From Gemmobacter aquaticus (GTDB taxonomy: Bacteria > Pseudomonadota > Alphaproteobacteria > Rhodobacterales > Rhodobacteraceae), in the NCBI RefSeq assembly GCF_007859075.1, contig NZ_VOAK01000021.1, positions 229,315-293,314 of the forward strand: a stretch of DNA of 64,000 nt. The letters are read 5' to 3'. Below are positions 44,105-53,040 of this stretch, in pieces. The notes beneath the pieces are model-generated. The model did not search any database. It worked only from the letters and a program-made list of their open reading frames with translations, and was not told the DNA's origin. The number at the start of each line of letters is the position of its first letter. The stretch's first letter is position 1. The position numbers and the translations under genes are program-made.

Positions 44105-45427
44105 ATGACTGTTTTCGCCCCGCCCCCCCAGATGATCCCCGATAGCTGGCTGACGCGCCGGGAGGGCACGGTTTATGCCGAGGAGGTGCCGCTGGCAGTC
44201 GTGGCCGGCGCAATTGGTACTCCTTTCTATGCCTATTCGGCGTTGGCGCTGCGCTCCAACTACGCGGCGCTGGAACAGGTGCTGTCACCGCTTGGCGTCT
44301 CGATCTGCTTTGCGGTCAAGGCCAACAGTAATGTGAATGTGCTGGCCGAGTTTGCCGCGCTCGGCTGCGGCATGGATATCGTCTCGGGCGGAGAAATGGC
44401 GCGCGCGCTGGCCGCTGGCACACCGCCGGGGCGCATCATCTTCTCGGGCGTGGGCAAGACCAGGCCTGAGATCACCGCTGCGCTGCGGGCCGGGCTGCAT
44501 CAGATCAATGTTGAAAGCGCGGCTGAGCTGGAGGCCGTGGCCGCCGCCGCGCGGGATCTGGGCCTGCGCGCACCGGTGGTGCTGCGGGTAAACCCGGATG
44601 TGGATGCGAAGACCCATGCCAAGATCACTACCGCGCGCAGGGACAGCAAATTCGGCATCGCGGCGACCGACGTGCCCGGGCTCTACGCCGCCGGCGCGAC
44701 CCGGCCGGAACTGGAGATGCTGGGGCTGGCGGTCCATATCGGCTCGCAAGTGCTGGACCTCGCGCCCTTCCGTCAGGCCTGGGCGGCGCTGGCGCAGATG
44801 GTGCGCGGGCTGCGCGCGGCTGGGCACAGCGTCGCGCGGCTGGATCTGGGCGGCGGGCTGGGCATTGGCGACGCAGACCATCCGGGACCGGATCTGGTCG
44901 GCTATGCACGCGCAATTCGAGAGACGGTCGGGGATCTGGATCTGGCACTGACGGTAGAGCCGGGGCGCTGGCTCTGTGGCAGGGCTGGAGCATTGGTGAC
45001 GGAGGTCGTTTACCTGAAGCCCGGCGCGCATGGCGATCTAGCCATTGTCGATGCGGCGATGAACGATCTGATGCGCCCGGCCCTTTATGAAGCGCGCCAT
45101 CCGGTGCTGACGCTGCACCCGCCACGCGGTGCGGTGGACGCGCAACCCTGCCGTCTGGTCGGACCGATCTGCGAAAGCTCGGACGATTTTGGCAGCTATC
45201 AGGGGCTGGGCAGGCTGGCGCCCGCCGATCTGCTCGCTTTCACGCATGCCGGGGCCTATGGCGCCACCATGTCCTCTACCTATAACTCGCGCGACCTGAT
45301 CCCAGAGGTGCTGGTCATGGGGGAGCGGTTCCGGGTAATCCGGGCACGAGCGGGGATCGAGACGGCGCTGCGGCTAGAGACGCCCGGCGCCTGGCAGAGC
45401 ATTGGCGAGGGCAGTCTTTCGGTTTGA
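44105..45427 (+). CDS. lysA: Diaminopimelate decarboxylase-family protein
   Basis: 440 residues from ATG 44105 (AGAGG ribosome site); an ATG at 44090 lacks one. PLP fold type III: the PLP lysine is in ICFAVKANSNVNVLA, the phosphate loop in DLGGGLGIG, EPGRWL is present, and CESSDDFGSY carries the catalytic Cys of the partner subunit. The family decarboxylates meso-diaminopimelate to L-lysine. In a cluster of peptide import and murein-type enzymes, a catabolic role on scavenged diaminopimelate fits better than biosynthesis; this is inference. Confidence 0.88.
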   Translation: MTVFAPPPQMIPDSWLTRREGTVYAEEVPLAVVAGAIGTPFYAYSALALRSNYAALEQVLSPLGVSICFAVKANSNVNVLAEFAALGCGMDIVSGGEMARALAAGTPPGRIIFSGVGKTRPEITAALRAGLHQINVESAAELEAVAAAARDLGLRAPVVLRVNPDVDAKTHAKITTARRDSKFGIAATDVPGLYAAGATRPELEMLGLAVHIGSQVLDLAPFRQAWAALAQMVRGLRAAGHSVARLDLGGGLGIGDADHPGPDLVGYARAIRETVGDLDLALTVEPGRWLCGRAGALVTEVVYLKPGAHGDLAIVDAAMNDLMRPALYEARHPVLTLHPPRGAVDAQPCRLVGPICESSDDFGSYQGLGRLAPADLLAFTHAGAYGATMSSTYNSRDLIPEVLVMGERFRVIRARAGIETALRLETPGAWQSIGEGSLSV

Positions 45428-45461
45428 TTTGGCGGCGGGCGCAAAAAGACAAGGTGGGGCG

Positions 45462-45974
45462 ATGGATCTGATCGTGACGGAAGCGGGGACAGGCTGGCAA
45501 GCCAGCTATGGTGACCAGATCTGGCGCGCAGCAGTCGGGCGCGGTGGCATTGCCGAAAAACGCGCCGAGGGCGATGGCATCAGCCCGCTCGGCTGCTGGC
45601 CCATCCGCCGGGTGCTCTATCGCGCCGACCGACTGGACGGACCGCCTGCCTCGCCCTTTCCCACGACCGCCATCGAACCGATGGATGGCTGGTGCGATGC
45701 GCCTGCCCATCCCGAATACAACCGCCCGGTCAAGTGTCCCTTCTCCGCCAGCCACGAGGAGATGTGGCGCGAGGATGGGCTATACGACATCGTTGTTGTG
45801 CTGGGACATAATGACGATCCGGTGGTTCCGGGCGCGGGCAGCGCGGTATTTTTGCATATCGCCCGGCCCGACTACAGCCCGACTGCCGGATGCGCCGCGC
45901 TCAGCCGGGCAGACCTGCTGGAGTTTCTGGCGCAGGCCGGGCCGGATACCCGGCTCTGTTTTCAGGCGGGCTAA
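45462..45974 (+). CDS. Stand-alone YkuD (L,D-transpeptidase-fold) protein without signal peptide
   Basis: 170 residues from ATG 45462. The YkuD active-site pattern is present as FLHIARPDYSPTAGCAAL, with H132 and nucleophile C144 in TAGC rather than the common SHGC. No signal peptide or membrane segment, so it should act in the cytoplasm. There it could serve as an L,D-carboxypeptidase or amidase on imported peptides rather than crosslink the wall. It lies between lysA and the D-aminopeptidase gene (5 nt to the latter). Confidence 0.85.
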   Translation: MDLIVTEAGTGWQASYGDQIWRAAVGRGGIAEKRAEGDGISPLGCWPIRRVLYRADRLDGPPASPFPTTAIEPMDGWCDAPAHPEYNRPVKCPFSASHEEMWREDGLYDIVVVLGHNDDPVVPGAGSAVFLHIARPDYSPTAGCAALSRADLLEFLAQAGPDTRLCFQAG

Positions 45975-45979
45975 GACGG

Positions 45980-47557
45980 ATGGCCCTGCCGGATCTCAAG
46001 GCGCTGGCCGCGGCCCTTGACTTGCTGCCCGACCAGTTCCGGGGGCCGGGCGGCGTGGCGGGCGTGGTGCATGAGGGCCGGGTGATTGCCCGGCGCGCAT
46101 GGGGCCATGCCGATGTTGCGGCCCGCCTGCCGATGACTTCCACGCGGCGCATGCCGATATGTTCGATCTCAAAGCAGATGACCTGCGCGCTGCTGCTGGA
46201 TCAATGCGGAAGCCCCGAGGTGCTGAACCCGCTGCTGCCCGATCTTCTGCCAAAGCTGCAGGGCCCGCGCCCGACAGTTGCGCAATTGTGTCATAACCAG
46301 TCGGGGCTTCGGGACTACTGGGCGCTGACCGTGCTGCATGGCGCCGCACCGGAGGGACGCCTGACGGCCGAGCAAGGGCTTGAGCTGATCTCAGGAGCGC
46401 GCTCGACCCACTTTCATCCGGGCACGGCCTATTCCTATAGCAACGGCAACTACCGCCTGCTGGCCGAGTTGATCCAGCGTGCAACCGGCAAGGCCTTCGG
46501 GCCGCTTCTGACCGAGCGCATCCTGCGCCCGGCAGGCATGACGACGGCAGAGCTTTCGCCCGATACCAGCCAGCAGGTCGATGGGGTGATCGGCTATGAA
46601 GGCAATGACGATGTCGGCTTTCTGCCCGCAGAATCTGCGATCACATGGATCGGCGATGCCGGGGTAGTCGCCTCACTGGAGGATATGCTGGCTTGGGAGG
46701 TCTGGATCGACACGACCCGCAACGATCCGGCGGGACTTTATTCGAGATTGTCGGCGCCGGTGACCTTTGCGGACGGGGCGCCAGCGGCCTATGCCTATGG
46801 GTTGCGCCGCTATGAGTTGGCCGGGCAGGTAGTAACTGGCCATGGCGGAGGACTACGGGGCTTCTGCTCGTTCCGGCTGCATGTCGCGGCGGCGCGGCTG
46901 TCGGTGGTGGTGATCTTCAACCACGAGGCCAGCGCGATGGGTGCCGCCGAGGGGCTTATGCAGGCCGCCCTCAGCCTGCCCATCCCGCCTTCCCTGCCTG
47001 CACAGGGATGGACCGGGCTTTGGTACGAGCCACAGACCGACCTGTTCCTGCGCTGCCGCGATACGCCCGACGGCGTCCGGCTGAACTTTTCCGTCTCGTC
47101 GGTGACCCTGCGCCCAGTCACCCCGGTGCGTGCCGAAGGACCGGGCGGGCTGGTGCTTGAACGGGAGGGCGCGGCGCTGGTGATGCGGCGCCCGGCCGAG
47201 AACCTGATCCTGCACGCCCTGCCCGTGCGACCGCTGGCGCGCGCCGATGCAGCAGCGATTGCCGGGCGTTACTGGTCGGAAGAGATCGGGGCCGCGCTGT
47301 TGATCGAAGCCCGCGACGGGGCTGCCAGCATCAGCTTCGAGGGCATGCTGGGAGCCGGGCCGGTAGAGCGGATGTATCCGCTGGCGCCCGATCTCTGGAC
47401 GGTGACCAGCCGCCGGGCGATGGATGCAGCGCCGCCCGGGGAGTGGAGCCTGCGGATCTGTCGTGACGCGCTTGGCCGGGTGGAGGGGCTGGTGCTTGGC
47501 TGCTGGCTGGCCCGCAGCATCCACTATTGCGGCCCACAGGCGGACCAAGGTCGTTAA
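45980..47557 (+). CDS. dap: D-aminopeptidase (serine hydrolase family S12)
   Basis: 525 residues. S62-I-S-K65 (CSISKQ) and Y153-S-N155 (YSYSNGNY) are in the same numbering as the catalytic residues of Ochrobactrum anthropi D-aminopeptidase, with a later HGG (VTGHGGGLRGF). Two C-terminal antiparallel-barrel domains (from about 335) match the 520-residue DAP architecture. The enzyme removes N-terminal D-amino acids, notably D-Ala, from peptides. No signal peptide. Its stop overlaps the convergent LysR stop by 4 nt. Confidence 0.9.
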   Translation: MALPDLKALAAALDLLPDQFRGPGGVAGVVHEGRVIARRAWGHADVAARLPMTSTRRMPICSISKQMTCALLLDQCGSPEVLNPLLPDLLPKLQGPRPTVAQLCHNQSGLRDYWALTVLHGAAPEGRLTAEQGLELISGARSTHFHPGTAYSYSNGNYRLLAELIQRATGKAFGPLLTERILRPAGMTTAELSPDTSQQVDGVIGYEGNDDVGFLPAESAITWIGDAGVVASLEDMLAWEVWIDTTRNDPAGLYSRLSAPVTFADGAPAAYAYGLRRYELAGQVVTGHGGGLRGFCSFRLHVAAARLSVVVIFNHEASAMGAAEGLMQAALSLPIPPSLPAQGWTGLWYEPQTDLFLRCRDTPDGVRLNFSVSSVTLRPVTPVRAEGPGGLVLEREGAALVMRRPAENLILHALPVRPLARADAAAIAGRYWSEEIGAALLIEARDGAASISFEGMLGAGPVERMYPLAPDLWTVTSRRAMDAAPPGEWSLRICRDALGRVEGLVLGCWLARSIHYCGPQADQGR

Positions 47558-48480
47558 GAAAGCCGGAGCGCCTGCAGGCGTTGCTGGGTTTCGGCGCAGA
47601 CCGCCCTCAGATGCCCGGCCAACCGTCCGGCGCTGTCCACCCAGGGACGATCCGCAGGATGCAGCGCCGAGACCACAAAGCCCGGAGCCTGCGCAAAGCC
47701 GCGCAACACCACGCGATCACCCAGATAGCCGAGCGCGGTCAGGGGATTGAGGATGCTGACCCCGAGACCACTGCGCACCATCTCGCACACAGCATTCGCC
47801 GATTGCATGGTCACGGGCAGGCGCCGCGTTACCCCGGCTTCGTCAAACATCCGGTCCAGGATCATCCGGTAGGGATCTTTAGGGCCGAGCGAGACAAAGG
47901 CATGATCCTCGAAATCCTGCAACTTCAGCGGCCCCTCGCCGCTGGCCAACGGATGCCCGGCGGGGATCAGGCAGACCTGCCGGAACCGACCCAATGGGAT
48001 CACCTCGGTCGTGGGATCGTCATATTCCCCCTCGATCAGGCCCAGATCGAAGTTGAAGCCAGAGATCGGCGACTGGTTGCGCGGATCGCCATTGTCGATT
48101 TCAATCGTAAGGCCGGGCGCCTCGCGGTGCAGCCGCGCCACTGCCTCGGGCAGCAGGCTTTGCGCGAAGGTGGGAAGGGTGGAAACCTGCAGAATCTCGC
48201 CATAGGCCGCACGCATGCGCAGGAGAGATGCGTTGATCTTGTCGAGACCGGAATAGGCCTCCTCTATGGCGTGATAGAGTTTCAGCGCGCGCGCGGTCGG
48301 GTGCAGTCGCTGGCGGCGCCGCTCGAAAAGCTGAAAGCCCACCGTTGCCTCGAGCCGCAGCAACTCACGCGTCAGCGTGGGCTGCGACGAGCCGAGAGCG
48401 GCTGCCGCCGCAGTGACGGTGCCGAATTTTACGATGGCGCGGAACACATCCACCTGCCGCAGGGTCAGTCCCGGCCGCAT
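47554..48480 (-). CDS. LysR family transcriptional regulator (second of two)
   Basis: 308 residues from ATG 48480 (MRPGLTLRQVDVFRAIVKF); the longer frame would cover the operator. HTH: TVTAAAAALGSSQPTLTRELLRLEATVGFQLF, near-identical in layout to the first LysR. Divergent from the beta-lactamase-like gene and the peptide ABC operon, with a TCAT-N11-ATGA box between. Confidence 0.9.
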   Translation of the reverse strand: MRPGLTLRQVDVFRAIVKFGTVTAAAAALGSSQPTLTRELLRLEATVGFQLFERRRQRLHPTARALKLYHAIEEAYSGLDKINASLLRMRAAYGEILQVSTLPTFAQSLLPEAVARLHREAPGLTIEIDNGDPRNQSPISGFNFDLGLIEGEYDDPTTEVIPLGRFRQVCLIPAGHPLASGEGPLKLQDFEDHAFVSLGPKDPYRMILDRMFDEAGVTRRLPVTMQSANAVCEMVRSGLGVSILNPLTALGYLGDRVVLRGFAQAPGFVVSALHPADRPWVDSAGRLAGHLRAVCAETQQRLQALRLS

Positions 48481-48510
48481 CTTTGCCCCCCATCCGGTTT
48501 GCCTTGCCAC

Positions 48511-48531
48511 TTCATATCGAAAATGAATGAA
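48511..48531. promoter_or_regulatory. LysR-type box TTCAT-N11-ATGAA, copy 2
   Basis: TTCAT, 11 nt, then ATGAA, lies 31 nt upstream of the second LysR gene and 88 nt before the serine hydrolase gene. Aligned with copy 1, the 20 nt beginning CATATC share 15 positions. This suggests common or cross-recognised regulation of both halves of the cluster. Confidence 0.6.
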
Positions 48532-48618
48532 GTCAAATAGGCTTTTCTGTATCCTGTAGTGGCGATGCAGGCTTAGTCTTTTGCGAGGATCTCTGCCTTT
48601 GTCGGATGGAAGCGCCTC

Positions 48619-49524
48619 TTGCACCTGTCAGCCAATCCCGCCCCTTCCGTGCTGAACCGTGCCGCACAGGCAGGGCTCGAAGCGCTGATGCATGCAGCGG
48701 GGGGCAATATTGGCGCCGATCAGGTGGCAGTCTGCGCGCTGCTCCATGACCGACCACTAATTGAGGCCGACCCCGGCCCCTTTGCCGCGCAGCCCATGTG
48801 GCAACATCGCGGCGACCGGCAGATCTACCCTGCTTCGGTCTGCAAGATGGTCTATCTGGCGGCTCTCGCCGCGTTCCAGGCAGAGGGCCGCATTACGATG
48901 GATGAAGAGGATCACCGTGCCACAAAGGCGATGATCGGAATTTCATCAAACGATGCAACCACCTACCTGCTGGGTCGCCTGACGGGCGCCTTTGACGGGC
49001 CAATGCTGGACGCGGCCGCGCTCGAAGCCTGGGTGGCCGCACGCCGTCAGGTGCAGGATTGGCTGGAGACACTGAATATTCCGGCGCTGGAGGGGGTTCA
49101 CCTGATCCATTCCACCTATGAGGACAGCCCCTATGGCCGCGCCCGGCAGGCGCGGCTGGTCCGGCCTGCCAACCAGCTTTCGGCGCGGGCCTGCGCCGCC
49201 CTTTTGCATGAGATGCTGCGAGGCGCCCTGCCCGGTCGCGACTGGATGGCGGGGCATCTCGCGCGGGACTGGCAGCGCAGCGCCGGTCCAGACCCGGAGG
49301 GCGACCAGATCACAGGATTTCTGACCGAGGGCATTCCAGAGAGCTTTCGCGTCTGGTCCAAAGCCGGGCATACCTCCTGGACGCGCCATGACGTCGCCGC
49401 GATCTCGGCCCCGGATGGCCGCTCTGCCACGCTGGCGGTGCTGACGGAAGGCCCGGCTGCCGCAGCCCACACGGGCACCCTGCCCGCCTTTGCCCGCGCC
49501 TTCGTCGCCGAAGCCTTCGGCTGA
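48619..49524 (+). CDS. Class A beta-lactamase-like serine hydrolase, no signal peptide
   Basis: 301 residues from a TTG at 48619; a GTG at 48649 is possible. S73-V-C-K76 (YPASVCKMVYL), an SDN-like SSND (about 109-112) and a KTG-like KAG (WSKAGHTSW) give the three penicillin-recognising-enzyme motifs. No secretion signal, so it should not be an exported beta-lactamase. A cytoplasmic peptidase or amidase on D-amino-acid peptides is more likely here. First gene of the operon with the peptide importer. Confidence 0.8.
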   Translation: MHLSANPAPSVLNRAAQAGLEALMHAAGGNIGADQVAVCALLHDRPLIEADPGPFAAQPMWQHRGDRQIYPASVCKMVYLAALAAFQAEGRITMDEEDHRATKAMIGISSNDATTYLLGRLTGAFDGPMLDAAALEAWVAARRQVQDWLETLNIPALEGVHLIHSTYEDSPYGRARQARLVRPANQLSARACAALLHEMLRGALPGRDWMAGHLARDWQRSAGPDPEGDQITGFLTEGIPESFRVWSKAGHTSWTRHDVAAISAPDGRSATLAVLTEGPAAAAHTGTLPAFARAFVAEAFG

Positions 49525-49571
49525 CGCAGCCCTAAAGACAAGAAACAAGACCAACCAACAGGAAGCTGAAC

Positions 49572-51209
49572 ATGACCCATTTGCCCGCCTCCCTCGTCCT
49601 CAGCCGCCGCCGCGTGCTGGCGGCGATGCTTGCCAGCACCGCAGCGGCCGCCACCGGCTTTGCCCCCTTTGCCGCCCGCGCACAGGATGCGGGCACGCCG
49701 CGCCCCGGCGGCACCCTGCAGATGGTGGCGCCCTTCGGTTCCGCCCTGCAAAGCCTTGATCCGCACGCCACCTATGAATCGCAGGACATGGCTGTATCGA
49801 AGGCCTTCCACCGCTCACTCTACAACTGGGATTCGGCGACAAATTCGGTGGTGCCGGAACTGGCCGCAGACGTGACGCGCAGCGAGGATGGCAAGACCTT
49901 CACCTACCGACTGCATGACAACATCTTTTTCCACAATGGCCGTCAGCTGGTGGCAGATGACGTAATCTGGTCCTACTCGCGCATTCTGGCGCCGGGCAGT
50001 AGCCTTTCGGCCATTTCCAACCTGCAGAACATTCTGGGCGCGCAGGATTACATGGATGGCAAGGCCGATCACGTGGCGGGTCTGGTCAAGATTGACGATC
50101 TGACATTCTCGATCACCTTCGACGGCTTTGTCGAGCCCGGCTATCTGCTGTTCGAGGCAGTGACCGCTATTCTGCCGCGCGAGGCAGTGGAGGGCGGCAC
50201 CTTCCTGTCGAACCCGGTCGGCTGCGGCCCGTTCACTTTTGTGGAGCATATCGAGGGCTCGCGCATCTCGGGCAAGAAGTTCGACAAGTATTTCAAGGCT
50301 GGCAAGCCCTACGCCGATGCCATCGCCTTTACCATCACCGACGACTACTCGGCGCTGGATGTGGCCTTCCGTGCGGGTGAGATCGACGCGACCGTGCTGT
50401 CGGAAAACGGCTATGTGATGTATTCACAGGACCCGGAACTGTCGAAAGGTCTGATCGAGATTGCCGAGATGTTCACCCGTCACATGGGGATGAACCTTGA
50501 CATGAAACCCTTTGATGATGTGCGGGTTCGGCAGGCGATCAACTATGCAGTGGATCGCGACATCATCATTGAGAAACTTCTGAAAAACAAGGCGTTCAAG
50601 GCCGTTGGCTGGCTGCCCACGCCCTCTTCCGGCTTCGATCCCGACCGCAAGCCCTATGCGTTCGACCCCGAAAAGGCCAAGGCACTGCTGGCCGAGGCCG
50701 GGATGGCCGATGGGATCAGCTTCGAGGCTTGGGTGACCGATGCGACCTCGTCACTTGGCGTGCTGCAAGCCATGACCCCCTTCCTTGCTGCTGTGGGCAT
50801 CACTGTGACGCCAAAGGTGGTCGAAGCGGGTGTGCTGGTCGAGGCGATCAACAAGGGCGAAGCGCCGGCCTGGTTCCGGTCCAACGGCACCGGCCCCGAT
50901 CCGATCTCGGCGCTGCGCAGCTTTGACAGCCGTCGGCCGCGCTCCACCAACCGGGCAGGGTTCAAGGATCCGGCCTTCGATGCCATCCTGGACGAGGCCG
51001 TGGCCACGCTGGACGCCACCAAGCGGGTGGAACTGGTGCGCAAGGCCGATACCTATATCTTTGAACAGGCGCCGGTCTGGTTCCACAATTACAACAAGGC
51101 AGTGCTGGCCACCCAGCCTTGGGTGCATGGCGTGGACGCCAACGTGACCGAAGCCGCGATCATCGAGGTCGATCAGGTCTGGCTGGACGAAAACGCGCCC
51201 GCGCGTTGA
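49572..51209 (+). CDS. Peptide ABC transporter substrate-binding protein (DppA/OppA type)
   Basis: 545 residues with a twin-arginine-like signal (LSRRRVLAAMLASTAAAATGFAPF, cleavage near ARAQD). It has the SBP_bac_5 fold: PELAADVTRSEDGKTFTYRLH, DDVIWSYSRI and DVRVRQAINYAVDRD. It binds oligopeptides or related solutes in the periplasm. Family members such as MppA bind murein tripeptide, which would fit the neighbouring enzymes; ligand not proven. Confidence 0.92.
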   Translation: MTHLPASLVLSRRRVLAAMLASTAAAATGFAPFAARAQDAGTPRPGGTLQMVAPFGSALQSLDPHATYESQDMAVSKAFHRSLYNWDSATNSVVPELAADVTRSEDGKTFTYRLHDNIFFHNGRQLVADDVIWSYSRILAPGSSLSAISNLQNILGAQDYMDGKADHVAGLVKIDDLTFSITFDGFVEPGYLLFEAVTAILPREAVEGGTFLSNPVGCGPFTFVEHIEGSRISGKKFDKYFKAGKPYADAIAFTITDDYSALDVAFRAGEIDATVLSENGYVMYSQDPELSKGLIEIAEMFTRHMGMNLDMKPFDDVRVRQAINYAVDRDIIIEKLLKNKAFKAVGWLPTPSSGFDPDRKPYAFDPEKAKALLAEAGMADGISFEAWVTDATSSLGVLQAMTPFLAAVGITVTPKVVEAGVLVEAINKGEAPAWFRSNGTGPDPISALRSFDSRRPRSTNRAGFKDPAFDAILDEAVATLDATKRVELVRKADTYIFEQAPVWFHNYNKAVLATQPWVHGVDANVTEAAIIEVDQVWLDENAPAR

Positions 51210-51279
51210 TCCACCCGCCGAGGGGAGGCGGACTGTTGCCGCCCCCCCATGCCAGCCCCCGTCAGCCCGTGGATGCGCA

Positions 51280-52212
51280 ATGCTGAATGTCCTGCTCAGA
51301 CGGCTGCTTCAGGCGGCCCTGACCGTCCTTGTCGTCGTCACCCTTGTTTTCCTGCTGTTCAGCGTAATTCCGGGCACCTACGCCTCTTCGCTGCAGGCTG
51401 ACAAACGGGATGTCTCTGCCGAAGTGCTGGAACGCATCGAGACCGAACTCGGCCTGAACGATCCGCTGCCGCAGCGCTTTGGCCGCTACATGGCGGGGCT
51501 GGCGCAGGGCGACCTGGGCACATCCTATGCCACCAAGCGCCCGGTGGCCGATATGTTGGCGGGGCGGATCTGGGCCTCGTTCCGGCTTGCCTGCGCGGCG
51601 ATCCTCTTTGCAGTCTGCATCGGCCTTCCGCTGGGCTTTTTCGCCGCGATGCGCCAAGGCAGCTGGCTGGACACCGCCACCATGACGCTGGCAGTTTCGG
51701 GCCTGTCAATCCCGGCCTTCTGGGCCGGGCTGGTGCTGATGTATCTCTTCTCGCTAAAGCTGCACTGGTTGCCAACCTTTGGCTATGGCTCGGGCGGGTT
51801 GAGCCACCTTATCCTTCCGGCAATTACGCTTGGCATCGCGCCCATGGCTCTTTTGGCCCGCACCACCCGCGCGGCAGTGCTGGAGACGCTCAACTCGGAC
51901 TTCATTCGCACCGCACGTTCCAAGGGCATGTCCGAGCGACGTCTGGTGCTGCGCCATCTGGCGCGCAATGCCTTTGTGCTGGTCCTGACCACGATCGGTT
52001 TGCAGTTCGGCTCCATGCTGGGCGGATCCGTGGTGATCGAGAAGCTCTTCGCCTGGCCAGGGGTGGGGTCGCTCCTGATCGATTCAGTCGGGCTGCGCGA
52101 CATTCCGGCCGTTCAGGGCGCGATTCTGGTGATCGTGCTCTTCTTCCTACTGATCAATACGCTGGTCGATCTTGCCTATCTGGTGGTCGATCCCCGCATC
52201 CGCTACCGCTGA
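51280..52212 (+). CDS. Peptide ABC transporter permease (DppB type)
   Basis: 310 residues with six predicted membrane segments. The N-terminus is LNVLLRRLLQAALTVLVVVTLVF, and the EAA loop is LNSDFIRTARSKGMSERRLVLRHLARNA. First membrane subunit of the importer; 9 nt before the DppC-type gene. Confidence 0.93.
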   Translation: MLNVLLRRLLQAALTVLVVVTLVFLLFSVIPGTYASSLQADKRDVSAEVLERIETELGLNDPLPQRFGRYMAGLAQGDLGTSYATKRPVADMLAGRIWASFRLACAAILFAVCIGLPLGFFAAMRQGSWLDTATMTLAVSGLSIPAFWAGLVLMYLFSLKLHWLPTFGYGSGGLSHLILPAITLGIAPMALLARTTRAAVLETLNSDFIRTARSKGMSERRLVLRHLARNAFVLVLTTIGLQFGSMLGGSVVIEKLFAWPGVGSLLIDSVGLRDIPAVQGAILVIVLFFLLINTLVDLAYLVVDPRIRYR

Positions 52213-52221
52213 GGAGGCACC

Positions 52222-53040
52222 ATGAAAGCCGGAGCCAACCTGTATGTCGGCGGCGGGATCATCCTACTGATCTTTCTGCTCGCCGTCTTCGCCCCGTTGA
52301 TCGCGCCCTATCATCCCATCACCTCGGCCAATCTGATGTATGCCGAAGAGCCGCCGAGCGCCCAGTTCTGGCTGGGAACGGACGAGCAGGGCCGCGACAT
52401 CTTTTCCCGTATTGCCTATGGCGCGCGCATCTCGCTTTTCATCGGACTCGCGGTGCAGGTCATGAACACCGCAATAGGCGTCTCGCTGGGTCTGTCGGCC
52501 GGCTATATCGGCGGCTGGTGGGACGAGATCGTGCAGGGCCTGACCAATCTCATGCTCTCTATCCCCACGATCGTCTTTGCGCTGGCCTTGATGGCCATCC
52601 TCGGACCGGGGCTGCTCAGCCTGCTGATTGCACTTGGCATGACCGACTGGGCCTACAGTTGCCGGATATCGCGGGCGCAGGTGCTGACGCAGAAGTCGCT
52701 GAACTATGTGCAATCGGCCCGCATCATGGGCTTTGGCACATTGCATGTGATGTTTCGAGAATTGCTGCCCAATATCGCCGGCCCGCTAATCGTGGTTGCC
52801 ACGATGGGTGTCGGCTCGGCCATCATGGCCGAGGCCTCGCTCTCTTTCCTCGGCCTCGGTGTCGTGCCGCCGAACCCAAGCTGGGGCGGGATGCTGTCGT
52901 CGGCGCGCGAGCAACTGATGGTCGCGCCCTGGGTCGCCATCTTTCCGGGGCTGGCGCTGTTTGCCGCCGTTCTTGGCTTCAACCTTCTGGGCGACGGCCT
53001 GCGCGACCTGCTTGACCCGCATGGAAAGGGCCGTAAATGA
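52222..53040 (+). CDS. Peptide ABC transporter permease (DppC type)
   Basis: 272 residues. The FWLGTDEQGRDIFSRIAYGARISL motif is typical of DppC/OppC, and the EAA loop reads LNYVQSARIMGFGTLHVMFRELLPN. Pairs with the DppB-type subunit. Overlaps the following ATPase gene by 4 nt. Confidence 0.93.
   Translation: MKAGANLYVGGGIILLIFLLAVFAPLIAPYHPITSANLMYAEEPPSAQFWLGTDEQGRDIFSRIAYGARISLFIGLAVQVMNTAIGVSLGLSAGYIGGWWDEIVQGLTNLMLSIPTIVFALALMAILGPGLLSLLIALGMTDWAYSCRISRAQVLTQKSLNYVQSARIMGFGTLHVMFRELLPNIAGPLIVVATMGVGSAIMAEASLSFLGLGVVPPNPSWGGMLSSAREQLMVAPWVAIFPGLALFAAVLGFNLLGDGLRDLLDPHGKGRK

Noticed and set aside
44105..45427. lysA as ordinary lysine biosynthesis gene
   Set aside because: Not excluded, but its LysR-linked promoter box is shared with the peptide importer half of the cluster, and its neighbours are peptide hydrolases, favouring a catabolic role.
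48619..49524. Beta-lactamase resistance gene
   Set aside because: The SxxK/SDN-like/KTG-like motifs are present, but there is no signal peptide, the KTG is KAG, and it heads a peptide-uptake operon.
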